Of a stretch of 8,159 nucleotides of DNA, positions 1-6,779 are shown in pieces (the stretch's first letter is position 1; each line of letters opens with the position of its first letter). The stretch comes from Flavobacterium psychrophilum (GTDB lineage Bacteria; Bacteroidota; Bacteroidia; Flavobacteriales; Flavobacteriaceae), in the NCBI GenBank assembly GCA_945869365.1, contig CAMBOW010000080.1:1-8159 (forward strand), read 5' to 3'. The notes beneath the pieces are model-generated. The model was not told the origin of the DNA. It saw only the letters and a program-made list of their open reading frames with translations, and made no database searches. The position numbers and the translations under genes are program-made.

Positions 1-1854
1 ATGTATTCGCAATACACTCCAGATGGTGGCGCTTTGCCACTTGAGGTATTGTATGAACAAGCCAAAGGCAATTACGAAGCGGTAGGCAAAGCCAAAGAAA
101 GCGCCTACAAAAAACACTTTAACGAGGTGTTTGGGGTAGACGAATACTATTTCGAAAATCAAGTAAAAATTCAACAGCGCATTAAGGTTATAAATCCCAA
201 ACTGACGCAACTAATCATTAAGCTAAATTACCAAGCCTGTAAAGAATCCTGCATCAACCAAGAAAAAACGTTCACCTTTGTCCTTCCCAAAGCAAATGCC
301 GTTGCACCGGTTGCTGTACAAGATAGTTTGGTAGCCGATACCGCAGCAGTCGCTCAAACTCCAGTTGAAGCAAGTAAATCCGAACCAAAAGAAAAAGCAA
401 TTGTTCCACAATCAACCAATGAGGATAAAGGCTGGCTCACTATTTTCATTTTGGCCTTTTTGGGAGGATTTGCCGCCTTGCTTACCCCTTGCGTGTTTCC
501 GATGATTCCGATGACCGTAAGTTTCTTTACCAAACAAAGTATAACACCGGCCCAAGGCAAGAAAAATGCCCTTATTTACGGTATTTCAATCATTGCGATT
601 TATGTGATTTTAGGTCTTTCGGTAACGGCTATTTTTGGTGCCGATGCCCTGAATGCGCTATCAACCAACGTCTGGTTTAATTTGATTTTCTTTGGTTTAT
701 TGCTGGTTTTTGCCGCCTCTTTTTTGGGCGCCTTCGAAATCATGTTGCCCAATTCCTGGGCCAATAAAGTAGACCGCCAGGCTGACAGAGGTGGAATTGT
801 AGGCATCTTGTTTATGGCTTTGGCCTTAGCCATTGTTTCGTTTTCCTGCACCGGACCGATTGTGGGAACCTTATTGGTAGAAGCCGCATCCAAAGGCGGA
901 TTTGCTCCGGTTATAGGAATGCTGGGATTCTCAACGGCCTTGGCCTTGCCGTTCATGTTGTTTGCCATGTTTCCGGGTTGGTTAAATTCGTTGCCCAAAT
1001 CGGGCGGCTGGCTCAATACCGTGAAAGTGTTTTTGGGCTTTTTGGAATTGGCTTTGGCCTTTAAATTCCTTTCTAATGCTGATTTAGTTTTGCAATTGCA
1101 TTTGCTGGAACGCGAAGTGTTTTTAGCGATTTGGATTGCCATTTTTGGAACCTTGTCGTTGTATTTATTAGGAAAAATAACCTTGCCGCACGACAGTCCG
1201 TTGCCGAGTATTTCGGTGAGTCGCTTGTTTGTGGCCTTGCTTAGCTTATCATTTACAATTTATTTAATTCCCGGACTTTGGGGAGCGCCACTCAAATTGA
1301 TAAACGCCTTTCCACCGCCACTAGAATACAGTGAAAGCCCTTTAGGAGTAGGTAAAACGGCTTCGGTTTCAGGAGCATCTTCTACAGTATTACCGGAAGG
1401 AGCAGAGTTGGGCCCGCATCAGTTGGTGGTGTTTAACGACTATGAAAAAGGTTTGGCCCATGCCATAGCCGTGCACAAACCGATATTGCTTGATTTTACG
1501 GGCTATGCCTGCGTGAATTGCCGCAAAATGGAAAACAACGTGTGGTCGGATCCGCGCATTTTAAACATTTTAAAAAACGATGTCGTGTTGATTTCCTTAT
1601 ATGTAGATGACAAACGAATGTTACCACTTTCCGAGCAAATAAAATCAGCTGAAACAGGTGAATTGTTGGAAACCATAGGCGACAAATGGACCGATTTTAT
1701 GATAGCCAAATACAAAACCAACACGCAACCCTTGTATGTGCTAACAGATTTGCAGGGAACAAATCTAAATCCCGAAACGCCCACCTGCAGCTACGATCCC
1801 GATGTGGCCAAATACGAAAGCTGGCTGAAACAAGGCATTTCGAATTTCAAATAA
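1..1854 (+). CDS. dsbD: DsbD-type thiol:disulfide interchange protein (CcdA-like core plus thioredoxin domain), 5' partial
   Basis: Inner-membrane protein that carries electrons from cytoplasmic thioredoxin across the membrane to periplasmic disulfide-reducing and cytochrome c maturation proteins. Residues count from base 1. About 1-95 are the end of the periplasmic alpha domain with a cysteine pair C80/C84 (CKESC). About 96-143 form an Ala/Pro/Lys-rich linker. Eight hydrophobic segments follow (about 144-176, 189-213, 224-250, 265-296, 301-328, 340-361, 372-391, 408-428), with the redox cysteines C164 in TPCVFP and C283 in FSCTGP. The C-terminal thioredoxin fold has a CVNC motif at 504-507 and a likely cis-proline at P577. 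All three redox pairs are present. The ATG at base 1 is probably internal: MYSQYTPDGG resembles the middle of the alpha domain (family GWHxYSQ), and no signal peptide precedes it, so roughly 40-60 residues lie to the left. A terminator follows the stop codon. Confidence 0.93.
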   Translation: MYSQYTPDGGALPLEVLYEQAKGNYEAVGKAKESAYKKHFNEVFGVDEYYFENQVKIQQRIKVINPKLTQLIIKLNYQACKESCINQEKTFTFVLPKANAVAPVAVQDSLVADTAAVAQTPVEASKSEPKEKAIVPQSTNEDKGWLTIFILAFLGGFAALLTPCVFPMIPMTVSFFTKQSITPAQGKKNALIYGISIIAIYVILGLSVTAIFGADALNALSTNVWFNLIFFGLLLVFAASFLGAFEIMLPNSWANKVDRQADRGGIVGILFMALALAIVSFSCTGPIVGTLLVEAASKGGFAPVIGMLGFSTALALPFMLFAMFPGWLNSLPKSGGWLNTVKVFLGFLELALAFKFLSNADLVLQLHLLEREVFLAIWIAIFGTLSLYLLGKITLPHDSPLPSISVSRLFVALLSLSFTIYLIPGLWGAPLKLINAFPPPLEYSESPLGVGKTASVSGASSTVLPEGAELGPHQLVVFNDYEKGLAHAIAVHKPILLDFTGYACVNCRKMENNVWSDPRILNILKNDVVLISLYVDDKRMLPLSEQIKSAETGELLETIGDKWTDFMIAKYKTNTQPLYVLTDLQGTNLNPETPTCSYDPDVAKYESWLKQGISNFK

Positions 1855-1863
1855 TAGTTCATG

Positions 1864-1893
1864 AATCCAATCGACTCGGTTGGATTTTTTTTT
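1864..1893 (+). terminator. Rho-independent terminator after dsbD
   Basis: A 10-bp stem (1864-1873 AATCCAATCG with 1877-1886 CGGTTGGATT, one G-T wobble) closes on a 3-base ACT loop. An unbroken run of nine T ends at 1893. It lies nine bases after the dsbD stop and ahead of comM, so it separates the two transcripts. Confidence 0.88.
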
Positions 1894-1903
1894 GACTACC
1901 TAA

Positions 1904-1932
1904 TTTGTGCATAGCATTTTTTAGTATTTTAG
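1904..1932 (+). promoter_or_regulatory. Candidate Bacteroidota promoter for comM
   Basis: TTTG at 1904-1907 is followed after 17 bases by TATTTTAG at 1925-1932. This matches the -7 consensus TAnnTTTG except for one base (A in place of the last T). The comM ATG is 19 bases further on. It lies directly downstream of the dsbD terminator, where a new promoter is needed. The spacing is at the short end for this promoter class. Confidence 0.45.
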
Positions 1933-1951
1933 TGGCTTAAATTTATACGCC

Positions 1952-3487
1952 ATGTTAGTTAAAGTATTTGGAAGCGCCGTTTTTGGGGTCGAAGCCACGA
2001 CCATTACCGTAGAAGTAAATTGTGACAAAGGCATTGGGTACCACCTGGTTGGATTGCCCGATAATGCCATCAAAGAGAGCAGTTACCGCATAGCTGCTGC
2101 ACTCAAAAACAACGGGTATTCCTTGCCCGGAAAGAAACTCACCATCAATATGGCACCCGCCGATTTGCGCAAAGAAGGTTCAGCCTATGACCTCACCTTG
2201 GCCTTGGGCATACTTGTGTCGTCTGGTCAGCTGCAAACCGAGTTGTTGGGCGAGTACATCTTTATGGGAGAACTTTCCTTAGACGGCAGTTTGCAACCCA
2301 TCAAAGGCGCCTTACCCATTGCCATCAAAGCCAAAGAAGAAGGATTCAAGGGCTTCTTTTTGCCCAAACAAAATGCCAACGAGGCGGCCATTGTGCAAGA
2401 TTTTGCGGTCTATGGAATTGATTCTATTCAAGAGGCCATAGATTTTTTACTGGGAACCAGTGATTTATTGCCTTACCAAAGCACCGTTTATGAAGAAGCC
2501 GCCGCGTTGCTCGATTTCCCCGAATTTGATTTCAGTGAGGTGAAAGGCCAACACACCATCAAACGCTGCATGGAAATTGCAGCGGCTGGCGGACACAATA
2601 TTATTTTGATTGGCCCACCAGGCTCAGGAAAAACCATGTTAGCCAAACGCTTGCCCAGCATCTTGCCGCCCATGACCTTGCCCGAAGCGCTCGAAACCAC
2701 CAAAATCCACTCGGTGGCCGGTAAACTCAAAGAGGTGGGATTGTTGTACCAACGACCGTTTCGTTCGCCCCATCATACTATTTCGCATGTTGCCCTTGTT
2801 GGCGGGGGGAGTTATCCGCAACCCGGAGAAATTTCCATGGCCCACAATGGGGTGCTGTTTCTAGACGAATTACCCGAATTTAAACGCGATGTGCTCGAAG
2901 TGATGCGGCAACCTTTGGAAGACCGGGAAGTGACTATTTCACGGGCAAAATTTACGGTTACTTATCCCTCTTCCTTTATGTTGGTGGCCAGTATGAACCC
3001 CAGTCCGAGTGGTTATTTTAATGATCCATCGGCACCGGTGAGTAGTAGTCCGCATGAAATGCAGCGCTACTTGAACCGCATATCGGGACCGCTATTGGAT
3101 CGGATTGACATTCACATTGAGGTGCGTCCGGTGCCTTTTGAAAAATTGGCCGATACCCAAAAAGCCGAAGCCAGCAGCGTGATTCGTCAGCGGGTTATTG
3201 AAGCTCGAGCTTTCCAAACCAAACGGTTTAAAGACAACCCCAAGGTAAATTACAACGCCCAAATGACTCCGTCCTTGTTGCGCACTTTTGCCGTCTTGGA
3301 TGAAAGTTCTTTGGCCTTGCTCAAAACCGCCATGGAGCAACTCAATTTATCGGCTCGGGCTTTTGATCGGATTCTAAAAGTAGCGCGCACCATTGCCGAT
3401 TTGGAAGCAGCTGAAAACATCGTGGCGCATCACATTGCCGAGGCTATTCAATACCGCAGTTTGGACCGCGAAGGATGGTTGGGATAA
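1952..3487 (+). CDS. comM: YifB/ComM family Mg-chelatase-like AAA+ ATPase
   Basis: Hexameric AAA+ ATPase; the best studied relative, ComM, is a branch-migration helicase that helps incoming single-stranded DNA integrate during natural transformation. The 511-residue length is normal for the family. An N-terminal ChlI-like (Lon-protease-fold) domain spans about 20-142. The AAA+ core spans about 190-395, with Walker A GPPGSGKT at 221-228, Walker B GVLFLDE at 300-306 (D305, E306), and the conserved SGPLLDRID segment at 378-386. The Mg-chelatase C-terminal domain spans about 400-506. The start is supported by the typical MLVKVFGSAVFG opening. Oddity: the motif usually read as NPCPCG followed by a CxC is NPSPSG at 349-354 and VSSSP at 363-367, so the four family cysteines are absent. 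It stands alone between a terminator and the yaaA promoter, with no other competence gene in view; whether this strain is transformable cannot be told here. Confidence 0.95.
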   Translation: MLVKVFGSAVFGVEATTITVEVNCDKGIGYHLVGLPDNAIKESSYRIAAALKNNGYSLPGKKLTINMAPADLRKEGSAYDLTLALGILVSSGQLQTELLGEYIFMGELSLDGSLQPIKGALPIAIKAKEEGFKGFFLPKQNANEAAIVQDFAVYGIDSIQEAIDFLLGTSDLLPYQSTVYEEAAALLDFPEFDFSEVKGQHTIKRCMEIAAAGGHNIILIGPPGSGKTMLAKRLPSILPPMTLPEALETTKIHSVAGKLKEVGLLYQRPFRSPHHTISHVALVGGGSYPQPGEISMAHNGVLFLDELPEFKRDVLEVMRQPLEDREVTISRAKFTVTYPSSFMLVASMNPSPSGYFNDPSAPVSSSPHEMQRYLNRISGPLLDRIDIHIEVRPVPFEKLADTQKAEASSVIRQRVIEARAFQTKRFKDNPKVNYNAQMTPSLLRTFAVLDESSLALLKTAMEQLNLSARAFDRILKVARTIADLEAAENIVAHHIAEAIQYRSLDREGWLG

Positions 3488-3499
3488 ATTTGTAAAAAG

Positions 3500-3531
3500 T
3501 TAGGCGATTCGCAGGGAAGATTGTATTTTTG
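3500..3531 (+). promoter_or_regulatory. Candidate Bacteroidota promoter for yaaA
   Basis: TATTTTTG at 3524-3531 matches TAnnTTTG perfectly. A partial -33 element TTAG (3500-3503) lies 20 bases upstream. The yaaA ATG is 21 bases downstream, a spacing similar to that of the comM candidate. Confidence 0.55.
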
Positions 3532-3552
3532 AAATTCATTTTTTAATTACCC

Positions 3553-4311
3553 ATGAAAATTTTACTTTCTCCTGCTAAATCGCTCGATTATACTAAACCG
3601 CTTCCTACGGCAGAGTTTTCGTTGCCAGCCTTTGAAAATGAAAGTGCAGCGGTCATGAAGGTGCTCAAGAAAAAATCGGCACAAGATTTGGCTGATTTGA
3701 TGGACCTTTCGATCAAATTGGCCCAACTCAACAAGGAGCGAAATATGGCATGGCAACAACCGTTCACCCTCGAGAATGCACGCCCGGCCCTTTATGCATT
3801 TGCCGGTGATGTATACACCGGTTTGGAAGCCTATACCTTGCCCGAAACTTCATTTGACTTGGCGCAAAACCAAGTGCGAATTTTATCCGGCTTATACGGA
3901 ATGTTGAAGCCCTTTGATTTAATACAGGAATACCGTTTAGAAATGGGAACCAGCTTGCCCATTGGGAAGTCCAAAAATTTATATGAATTTTGGAAAACCA
4001 AACTCAGCAAGGCCTTGCGTGCCGAATTGGAACCAGGTGAATTAGTACTCAACTTGGCCAGTAAGGAATATTTTTCAGTGTTGGATGCTAAGCAATTTTC
4101 TACTGAATTAGTTACAGCCGATTTCTATGATTTGCACCAAGGTCAATACAAAATGATTAGTTTTTTTGCCAAAAAAGCCCGCGGAATGATGGCTCGTTAT
4201 TTGATTGATTCGCAGGCGAAATCCTTGGATGACATCAAAGGGTTTACCTACGGCGGTTACCAATTTGAGGCCAATCAATCCACCGAAAGACGATTGGTTT
4301 TTACGAGATAA
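3553..4311 (+). CDS. yaaA: YaaA family peroxide stress protein (DUF328/UPF0246)
   Basis: Cytoplasmic protein. In E. coli, YaaA belongs to the OxyR response and limits unincorporated iron, and therefore DNA and protein damage, during hydrogen peroxide stress; its fold has been reported to bind DNA. The 252 residues are close to the usual size of about 255. Family landmarks run the whole length: opening MKILLSPAKSLD, ALYAFAGDVYTGL at about 79-91, RILSGLYGMLKPFDLIQEYR at 109-128, NLASKEYFSVL at 167-177 and FFAKKARGMMARY at 204-216. Residues about 38-62, with the LADLMDLSIKLAQLN pattern, correspond to the helical segment linked to DNA binding in E. coli; this mapping is from memory. The ATG at 3553 gives the standard N-terminus. 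No OxyR-type site was recognised. An exported peptidase gene follows after 34 bases and may be co-transcribed. Confidence 0.95.
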   Translation: MKILLSPAKSLDYTKPLPTAEFSLPAFENESAAVMKVLKKKSAQDLADLMDLSIKLAQLNKERNMAWQQPFTLENARPALYAFAGDVYTGLEAYTLPETSFDLAQNQVRILSGLYGMLKPFDLIQEYRLEMGTSLPIGKSKNLYEFWKTKLSKALRAELEPGELVLNLASKEYFSVLDAKQFSTELVTADFYDLHQGQYKMISFFAKKARGMMARYLIDSQAKSLDDIKGFTYGGYQFEANQSTERRLVFTR

Positions 4312-4345
4312 TAAATAAAAATAATACTCTTTAACACACACTATT

Positions 4346-5518
4346 ATGATTAGAAAAAGTTGGCTAGTACTGGGCATTCTGAGTTCGGTGAGTTTATTTG
4401 CTCAAGATGAGTTGATAAAAAAAGTAATCAATAATGCGTCCTTAAATTCCAAATTTGAGTTTAGAGAAGTGACGAATATTTCTACCACTTCGGTAAAAAG
4501 CCAGGGATCTGCAGGGACTTGTTGGAGCTATTCCGGGAATTCGTTTTTGGAAACCGAAATGATTCGCAACGGAAAACAGCCCGTAGATTTGGCCGAAATA
4601 TTCACCGCTCGTCAAGTGTATTTGGGTAAAGCTAGAAATTTTGTCTTGTTTAATGGCAACTTGGGATTAGGCGATGGAGGAGAAACCCACGATGTGTTGA
4701 ATATTTTCCGCAAAAATGGCGCTATGCCTCAGCAGGCTTACACCTTGGAAGATTATGGAAAAGGGGTAATCAAATCGAGTGAATTTCAAGACGGTTTCAA
4801 AGCCATTTTGGATGCCTATGTAAAAAATCCAAGCCAACAAGCCACTTGGGTGCAAGACGTGAATGCCTACATGGATGAAAAATTAGGCAAATTGCCCGAA
4901 ACCTTTGATTACCAAGGAAAATCCTATACGCCCAAATCCTTTGCCAAAGAAGTAGTGGGCATCGAAGCCGCTGATTATTTGGAATTTACCAATTACAAAG
5001 ACAGTCCATATTACGAAAAAATGGTCTTGCCGGTGCCCGATAACTGGAGTTATGATATGGTGTACAATGTGCCCATGACCGAACTCACCGATATAATTGA
5101 TTATGCTTTGTCAAAAGGCTATACCATTGCGTGGTCATCAGATGTATCAGAACCCTATTTCAGCTGGAGAAATGGCGTTGCTTTTGTACCGGATATGGAT
5201 TTGAATACCATTAGCCCCGAACAGAAAAAGACTTTGTTTGATGGCCCAACTGCCGAGAAAAAAGTAACCGAAGAGTTGCGTTTAGAAGGATTATACAACC
5301 TGACAACTACCGACGATCACGCGATGCAAATTGTAGGAGTAGCCAAAGACCAAAACGGAAAAGATTACTACAAAGTAAAAAATTCGTGGGGAGAATCAAA
5401 TGATTACAAAGGGTTTTTGTATGTAACCAAGGCCTATGTGCAACTCAAATCAACCGGAATTTTACTACACAAATTAGGTGTTCCCAAAAGCACCAAGCAG
5501 AAAATTAAAGTAATGTAA
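4346..5518 (+). CDS. Exported C1B-type cysteine peptidase (bleomycin hydrolase/aminopeptidase C-like)
   Basis: Papain-fold peptidase of the bleomycin hydrolase/PepC branch (Peptidase_C1_2). Residues 1-19 form a signal peptide (MIRK, hydrophobic stretch, likely cut at LFA|Q), so the enzyme should be periplasmic or surface-exposed. The catalytic residues are visible: oxyanion-hole Q53 and nucleophile C59 in QGSAGTCWSYS, H325 in DDHAMQIVG, and N346 in KNSWG. At 390 residues it is shorter than classical cytosolic PepC or bleomycin hydrolase (about 440-455), partly because the region after the Asn is short. Classical members use their C-terminal tail to restrict activity to aminopeptidase; this one ends in KQKIKVM, so substrate mode is uncertain. 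No T9SS sorting domain is seen. No separate promoter is evident in the 34-base gap after yaaA, so read-through is plausible. Its stop is one base from the stop of the opposing amidotransferase gene. Confidence 0.88.
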   Translation: MIRKSWLVLGILSSVSLFAQDELIKKVINNASLNSKFEFREVTNISTTSVKSQGSAGTCWSYSGNSFLETEMIRNGKQPVDLAEIFTARQVYLGKARNFVLFNGNLGLGDGGETHDVLNIFRKNGAMPQQAYTLEDYGKGVIKSSEFQDGFKAILDAYVKNPSQQATWVQDVNAYMDEKLGKLPETFDYQGKSYTPKSFAKEVVGIEAADYLEFTNYKDSPYYEKMVLPVPDNWSYDMVYNVPMTELTDIIDYALSKGYTIAWSSDVSEPYFSWRNGVAFVPDMDLNTISPEQKKTLFDGPTAEKKVTEELRLEGLYNLTTTDDHAMQIVGVAKDQNGKDYYKVKNSWGESNDYKGFLYVTKAYVQLKSTGILLHKLGVPKSTKQKIKVM

Positions 5519-5519
5519 T

Positions 5520-6098
5520 TTAGGTTTCTAGCCAATTAGCCAAAATGGTTCTACCTTGCGGAGTTAAGATACTCTCCGGATGAAATTGAAGGCCGTAAAT
5601 GGGAAGACTTTTGTGTTTAATTGATTGGACGCAGCCCTCTTGATCTTCGGCTGTGATTTCTAGGCAATCGGGAAAATCCTGTTTAGATATGGCCCAAGAA
5701 TGATATCGGCCAACGGTGATTGGCAACGACAAATTGTGGTAGATCGTTTCATTGGTATCAAGCACGGTAATTTCGCTCGATTGCCCATGGACAACTTGAG
5801 CTAAATTTTCTAGTTGTGCGCCAAAATATTCTCCAATCGCTTGATGACCTAAACAAATTCCAAGTATTTTTTTGCTGCTTGCATAGCGGTGAATAACTTG
5901 CATGGTGAGACCTGCGTTTTTGGGCAGACCAGGACCTGGGGAGAGAATAATTGCGTAAAAATCTTGCAAGTCTTCTAAGTCAAATTGATCATTGCGATAC
6001 ACGGTAACCGCACAACCTAATCCTTCGAAGTAATGCACCAAATTAAAGGTGAAACTGTCGTAATTGTCAATTATAACTACCTGTTGTATGTTGCTCAC
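5520..6098 (-). CDS. trpG: Glutamine amidotransferase subunit of anthranilate/aminodeoxychorismate synthase (TrpG/PabA)
   Basis: Class I glutamine amidotransferase that hydrolyses glutamine and passes ammonia to a TrpE or PabB partner acting on chorismate, for tryptophan or folate (p-aminobenzoate) synthesis. From the GTG at 6098 the protein has 192 residues, normal for the family. It opens just before the conserved IDNYDSFTFNL (10-20). The oxyanion SPGPG is at 53-57, the nucleophile C82 in GICLGHQ, and H173/E175 in QFHPES complete the triad. An upstream TTG at 6137 would add 13 residues, but it lies inside the terminator hairpin of the preceding operon, so GTG is preferred. No trpE, pabB or other chorismate gene is in view; TrpG and PabA cannot be separated by these motifs, and a shared (amphibolic) subunit is possible. 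It is transcribed leftward, tail to tail with the peptidase gene. Confidence 0.9.
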   Translation of the reverse strand: MSNIQQVVIIDNYDSFTFNLVHYFEGLGCAVTVYRNDQFDLEDLQDFYAIILSPGPGLPKNAGLTMQVIHRYASSKKILGICLGHQAIGEYFGAQLENLAQVVHGQSSEITVLDTNETIYHNLSLPITVGRYHSWAISKQDFPDCLEITAEDQEGCVQSIKHKSLPIYGLQFHPESILTPQGRTILANWLET

Positions 6099-6116
6099 AG
6101 TAAAAATTTTGAATTG

Positions 6117-6124
6117 CGAATGTA
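6117..6124 (-). promoter_or_regulatory. Possible -7 element for trpG/pabA
   Basis: On the minus strand this reads TACATTCG, one mismatch from TAnnTTTG. It is 18 bases before the GTG at 6098, like the other promoter-to-start distances in the window. The upstream -33 half is poor (TTGG at 6147-6150, 22 bases away and inside the terminator stem). The call rests mainly on the gene needing its own promoter after that terminator. Confidence 0.3.
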
Positions 6125-6135
6125 GGATTTTAAAC

Positions 6136-6166
6136 AAAAAAACACGCCAAGTATAGCGTGTTTTTT
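6136..6166. terminator. Bidirectional intrinsic terminator between yceI and trpG
   Basis: A perfect 11-bp inverted repeat (6137-6147 AAAAAACACGC with 6156-6166 GCGTGTTTTTT) encloses an 8-base loop. Leftward transcription from the marR-nitroreductase-yceI operon meets the hairpin 21 bases after the yceI stop, and its RNA then has a U7 run (bases 6142-6136). The other strand has T6 at 6161-6166 and could stop rightward read-through from the peptidase gene. Confidence 0.85.
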
Positions 6167-6187
6167 GTGGGATAAAAAGGATGTATA

Positions 6188-6745
6188 TTAGTAAACCAAT
6201 TTGATTTTCAAATCAAAATCGTCGTAGATGGCTTTGTCACCAAGGCTTCCCAAAAAGGTCTCTGAACCGTATTGCACATCATACAAAGCGCGGTTAATTT
6301 TTACGTCAGCCGTAGCCCCAGTCGCTGAAGTTACTAAGCTAAACGTTACGGGATTCATTTTTCCTTTGATGGTTAAATCAGCCACAACGGTGTAGGTAGT
6401 TGCGTTTACTGGAGTAACTTTTTTGAATGCCAAAGTAGCTGTTGGAAATTTTTCAACACCAAAGAAGTCTTCAGCCTTCAAGTGTCCGTCCAATTTGTCT
6501 TTGTATTCGCCCGTTAAGTCGGTAGTCGAAATTGATTTCATATCAACAGTAAAAGTACCAGCAACTAGTTTATTTGATTTGAAAGTTAGGATACCGTCCA
6601 AGAAATTTATAGTTCCTTCGTGTTGTCCGGTAACTTTTTTACCCAACCAAGTAATTTTACTTAAGGTCGGTTTAACTTTTTTTGTTTGAGCTTGTGCGGC
6701 GCTAAATGTGATTAACGCAAAAAATAATAAGGCAATTTTTTTCAT
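6188..6745 (-). CDS. Secreted YceI-family lipid/isoprenoid-binding protein
   Basis: YceI proteins form a lipocalin-like beta barrel that binds long isoprenoid or amide lipids, as in the polyisoprenoid-binding protein TT1927b. This one has a signal peptide at 1-19 (MKK, hydrophobic core, AQA|Q cleavage site), so it should be periplasmic. The YceI domain covers about 27-185, with KITWLGKKVTGQHEG at 30-44, the short alpha region with LKAEDFFGVEKFP at 89-101, ADLTIKGKMNPVTF at 122-135, and the closing DFDLKIKLVY. The length of 185 is typical. It is the last gene of a three-gene leftward unit, 25 bases after the nitroreductase stop, with no separate promoter recognised and a strong terminator just beyond. 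The context suggests its ligand is linked to the redox stress sensed by the MarR protein, for example a quinone or polyprenyl compound; this is inference. Confidence 0.92.
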   Translation of the reverse strand: MKKIALLFFALITFSAAQAQTKKVKPTLSKITWLGKKVTGQHEGTINFLDGILTFKSNKLVAGTFTVDMKSISTTDLTGEYKDKLDGHLKAEDFFGVEKFPTATLAFKKVTPVNATTYTVVADLTIKGKMNPVTFSLVTSATGATADVKINRALYDVQYGSETFLGSLGDKAIYDDFDLKIKLVY

Positions 6746-6756
6746 AGTTTTTGTTT

Positions 6757-6779
6757 TTAAAGGGTGAATATTAAAGGGT
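6757..6779. repeat. Short direct repeat around the nitroreductase stop codon
   Basis: TTAAAGGGT occurs at 6757-6765 and again at 6771-6779, a 14-base period. On the coding (minus) strand this is ACCCTTTAA twice: one copy contains the end of the nitroreductase gene with its TAA stop, the other sits in the yceI leader. It looks like a small tandem duplication. Nothing shows a function. Confidence 0.5.

Noticed and set aside
600..1142. A 180-codon open frame on the minus strand inside dsbD
   Set aside because: It is antisense to conserved transmembrane coding sequence, has low-complexity Lys/Asn/Ala content, no recognisable domain and no promoter; it results from the codon use of the real gene.
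1855..1951. Riboswitch or small RNA between dsbD and comM
   Set aside because: The only structure is the terminator hairpin; the rest fits a short promoter and leader.
4312..4345. Separate promoter for the C1B peptidase gene
   Set aside because: The 34-base gap is A/T-rich but has no TAnnTTTG match; TACTCTTTA has the wrong internal spacing.
5559..5578. CGGAG/CTCCG inverted repeat near the convergent stops as a terminator
   Set aside because: Stem is only 5 bp with a 10-base loop, no T-run follows on either strand, and it lies within trpG coding sequence.
6099..6137. N-terminal extension of the TrpG/PabA protein from TTG 6137
   Set aside because: It starts in a terminator stem, adds residues unlike the family, and makes the protein longer than usual; GTG 6098 is preferred.
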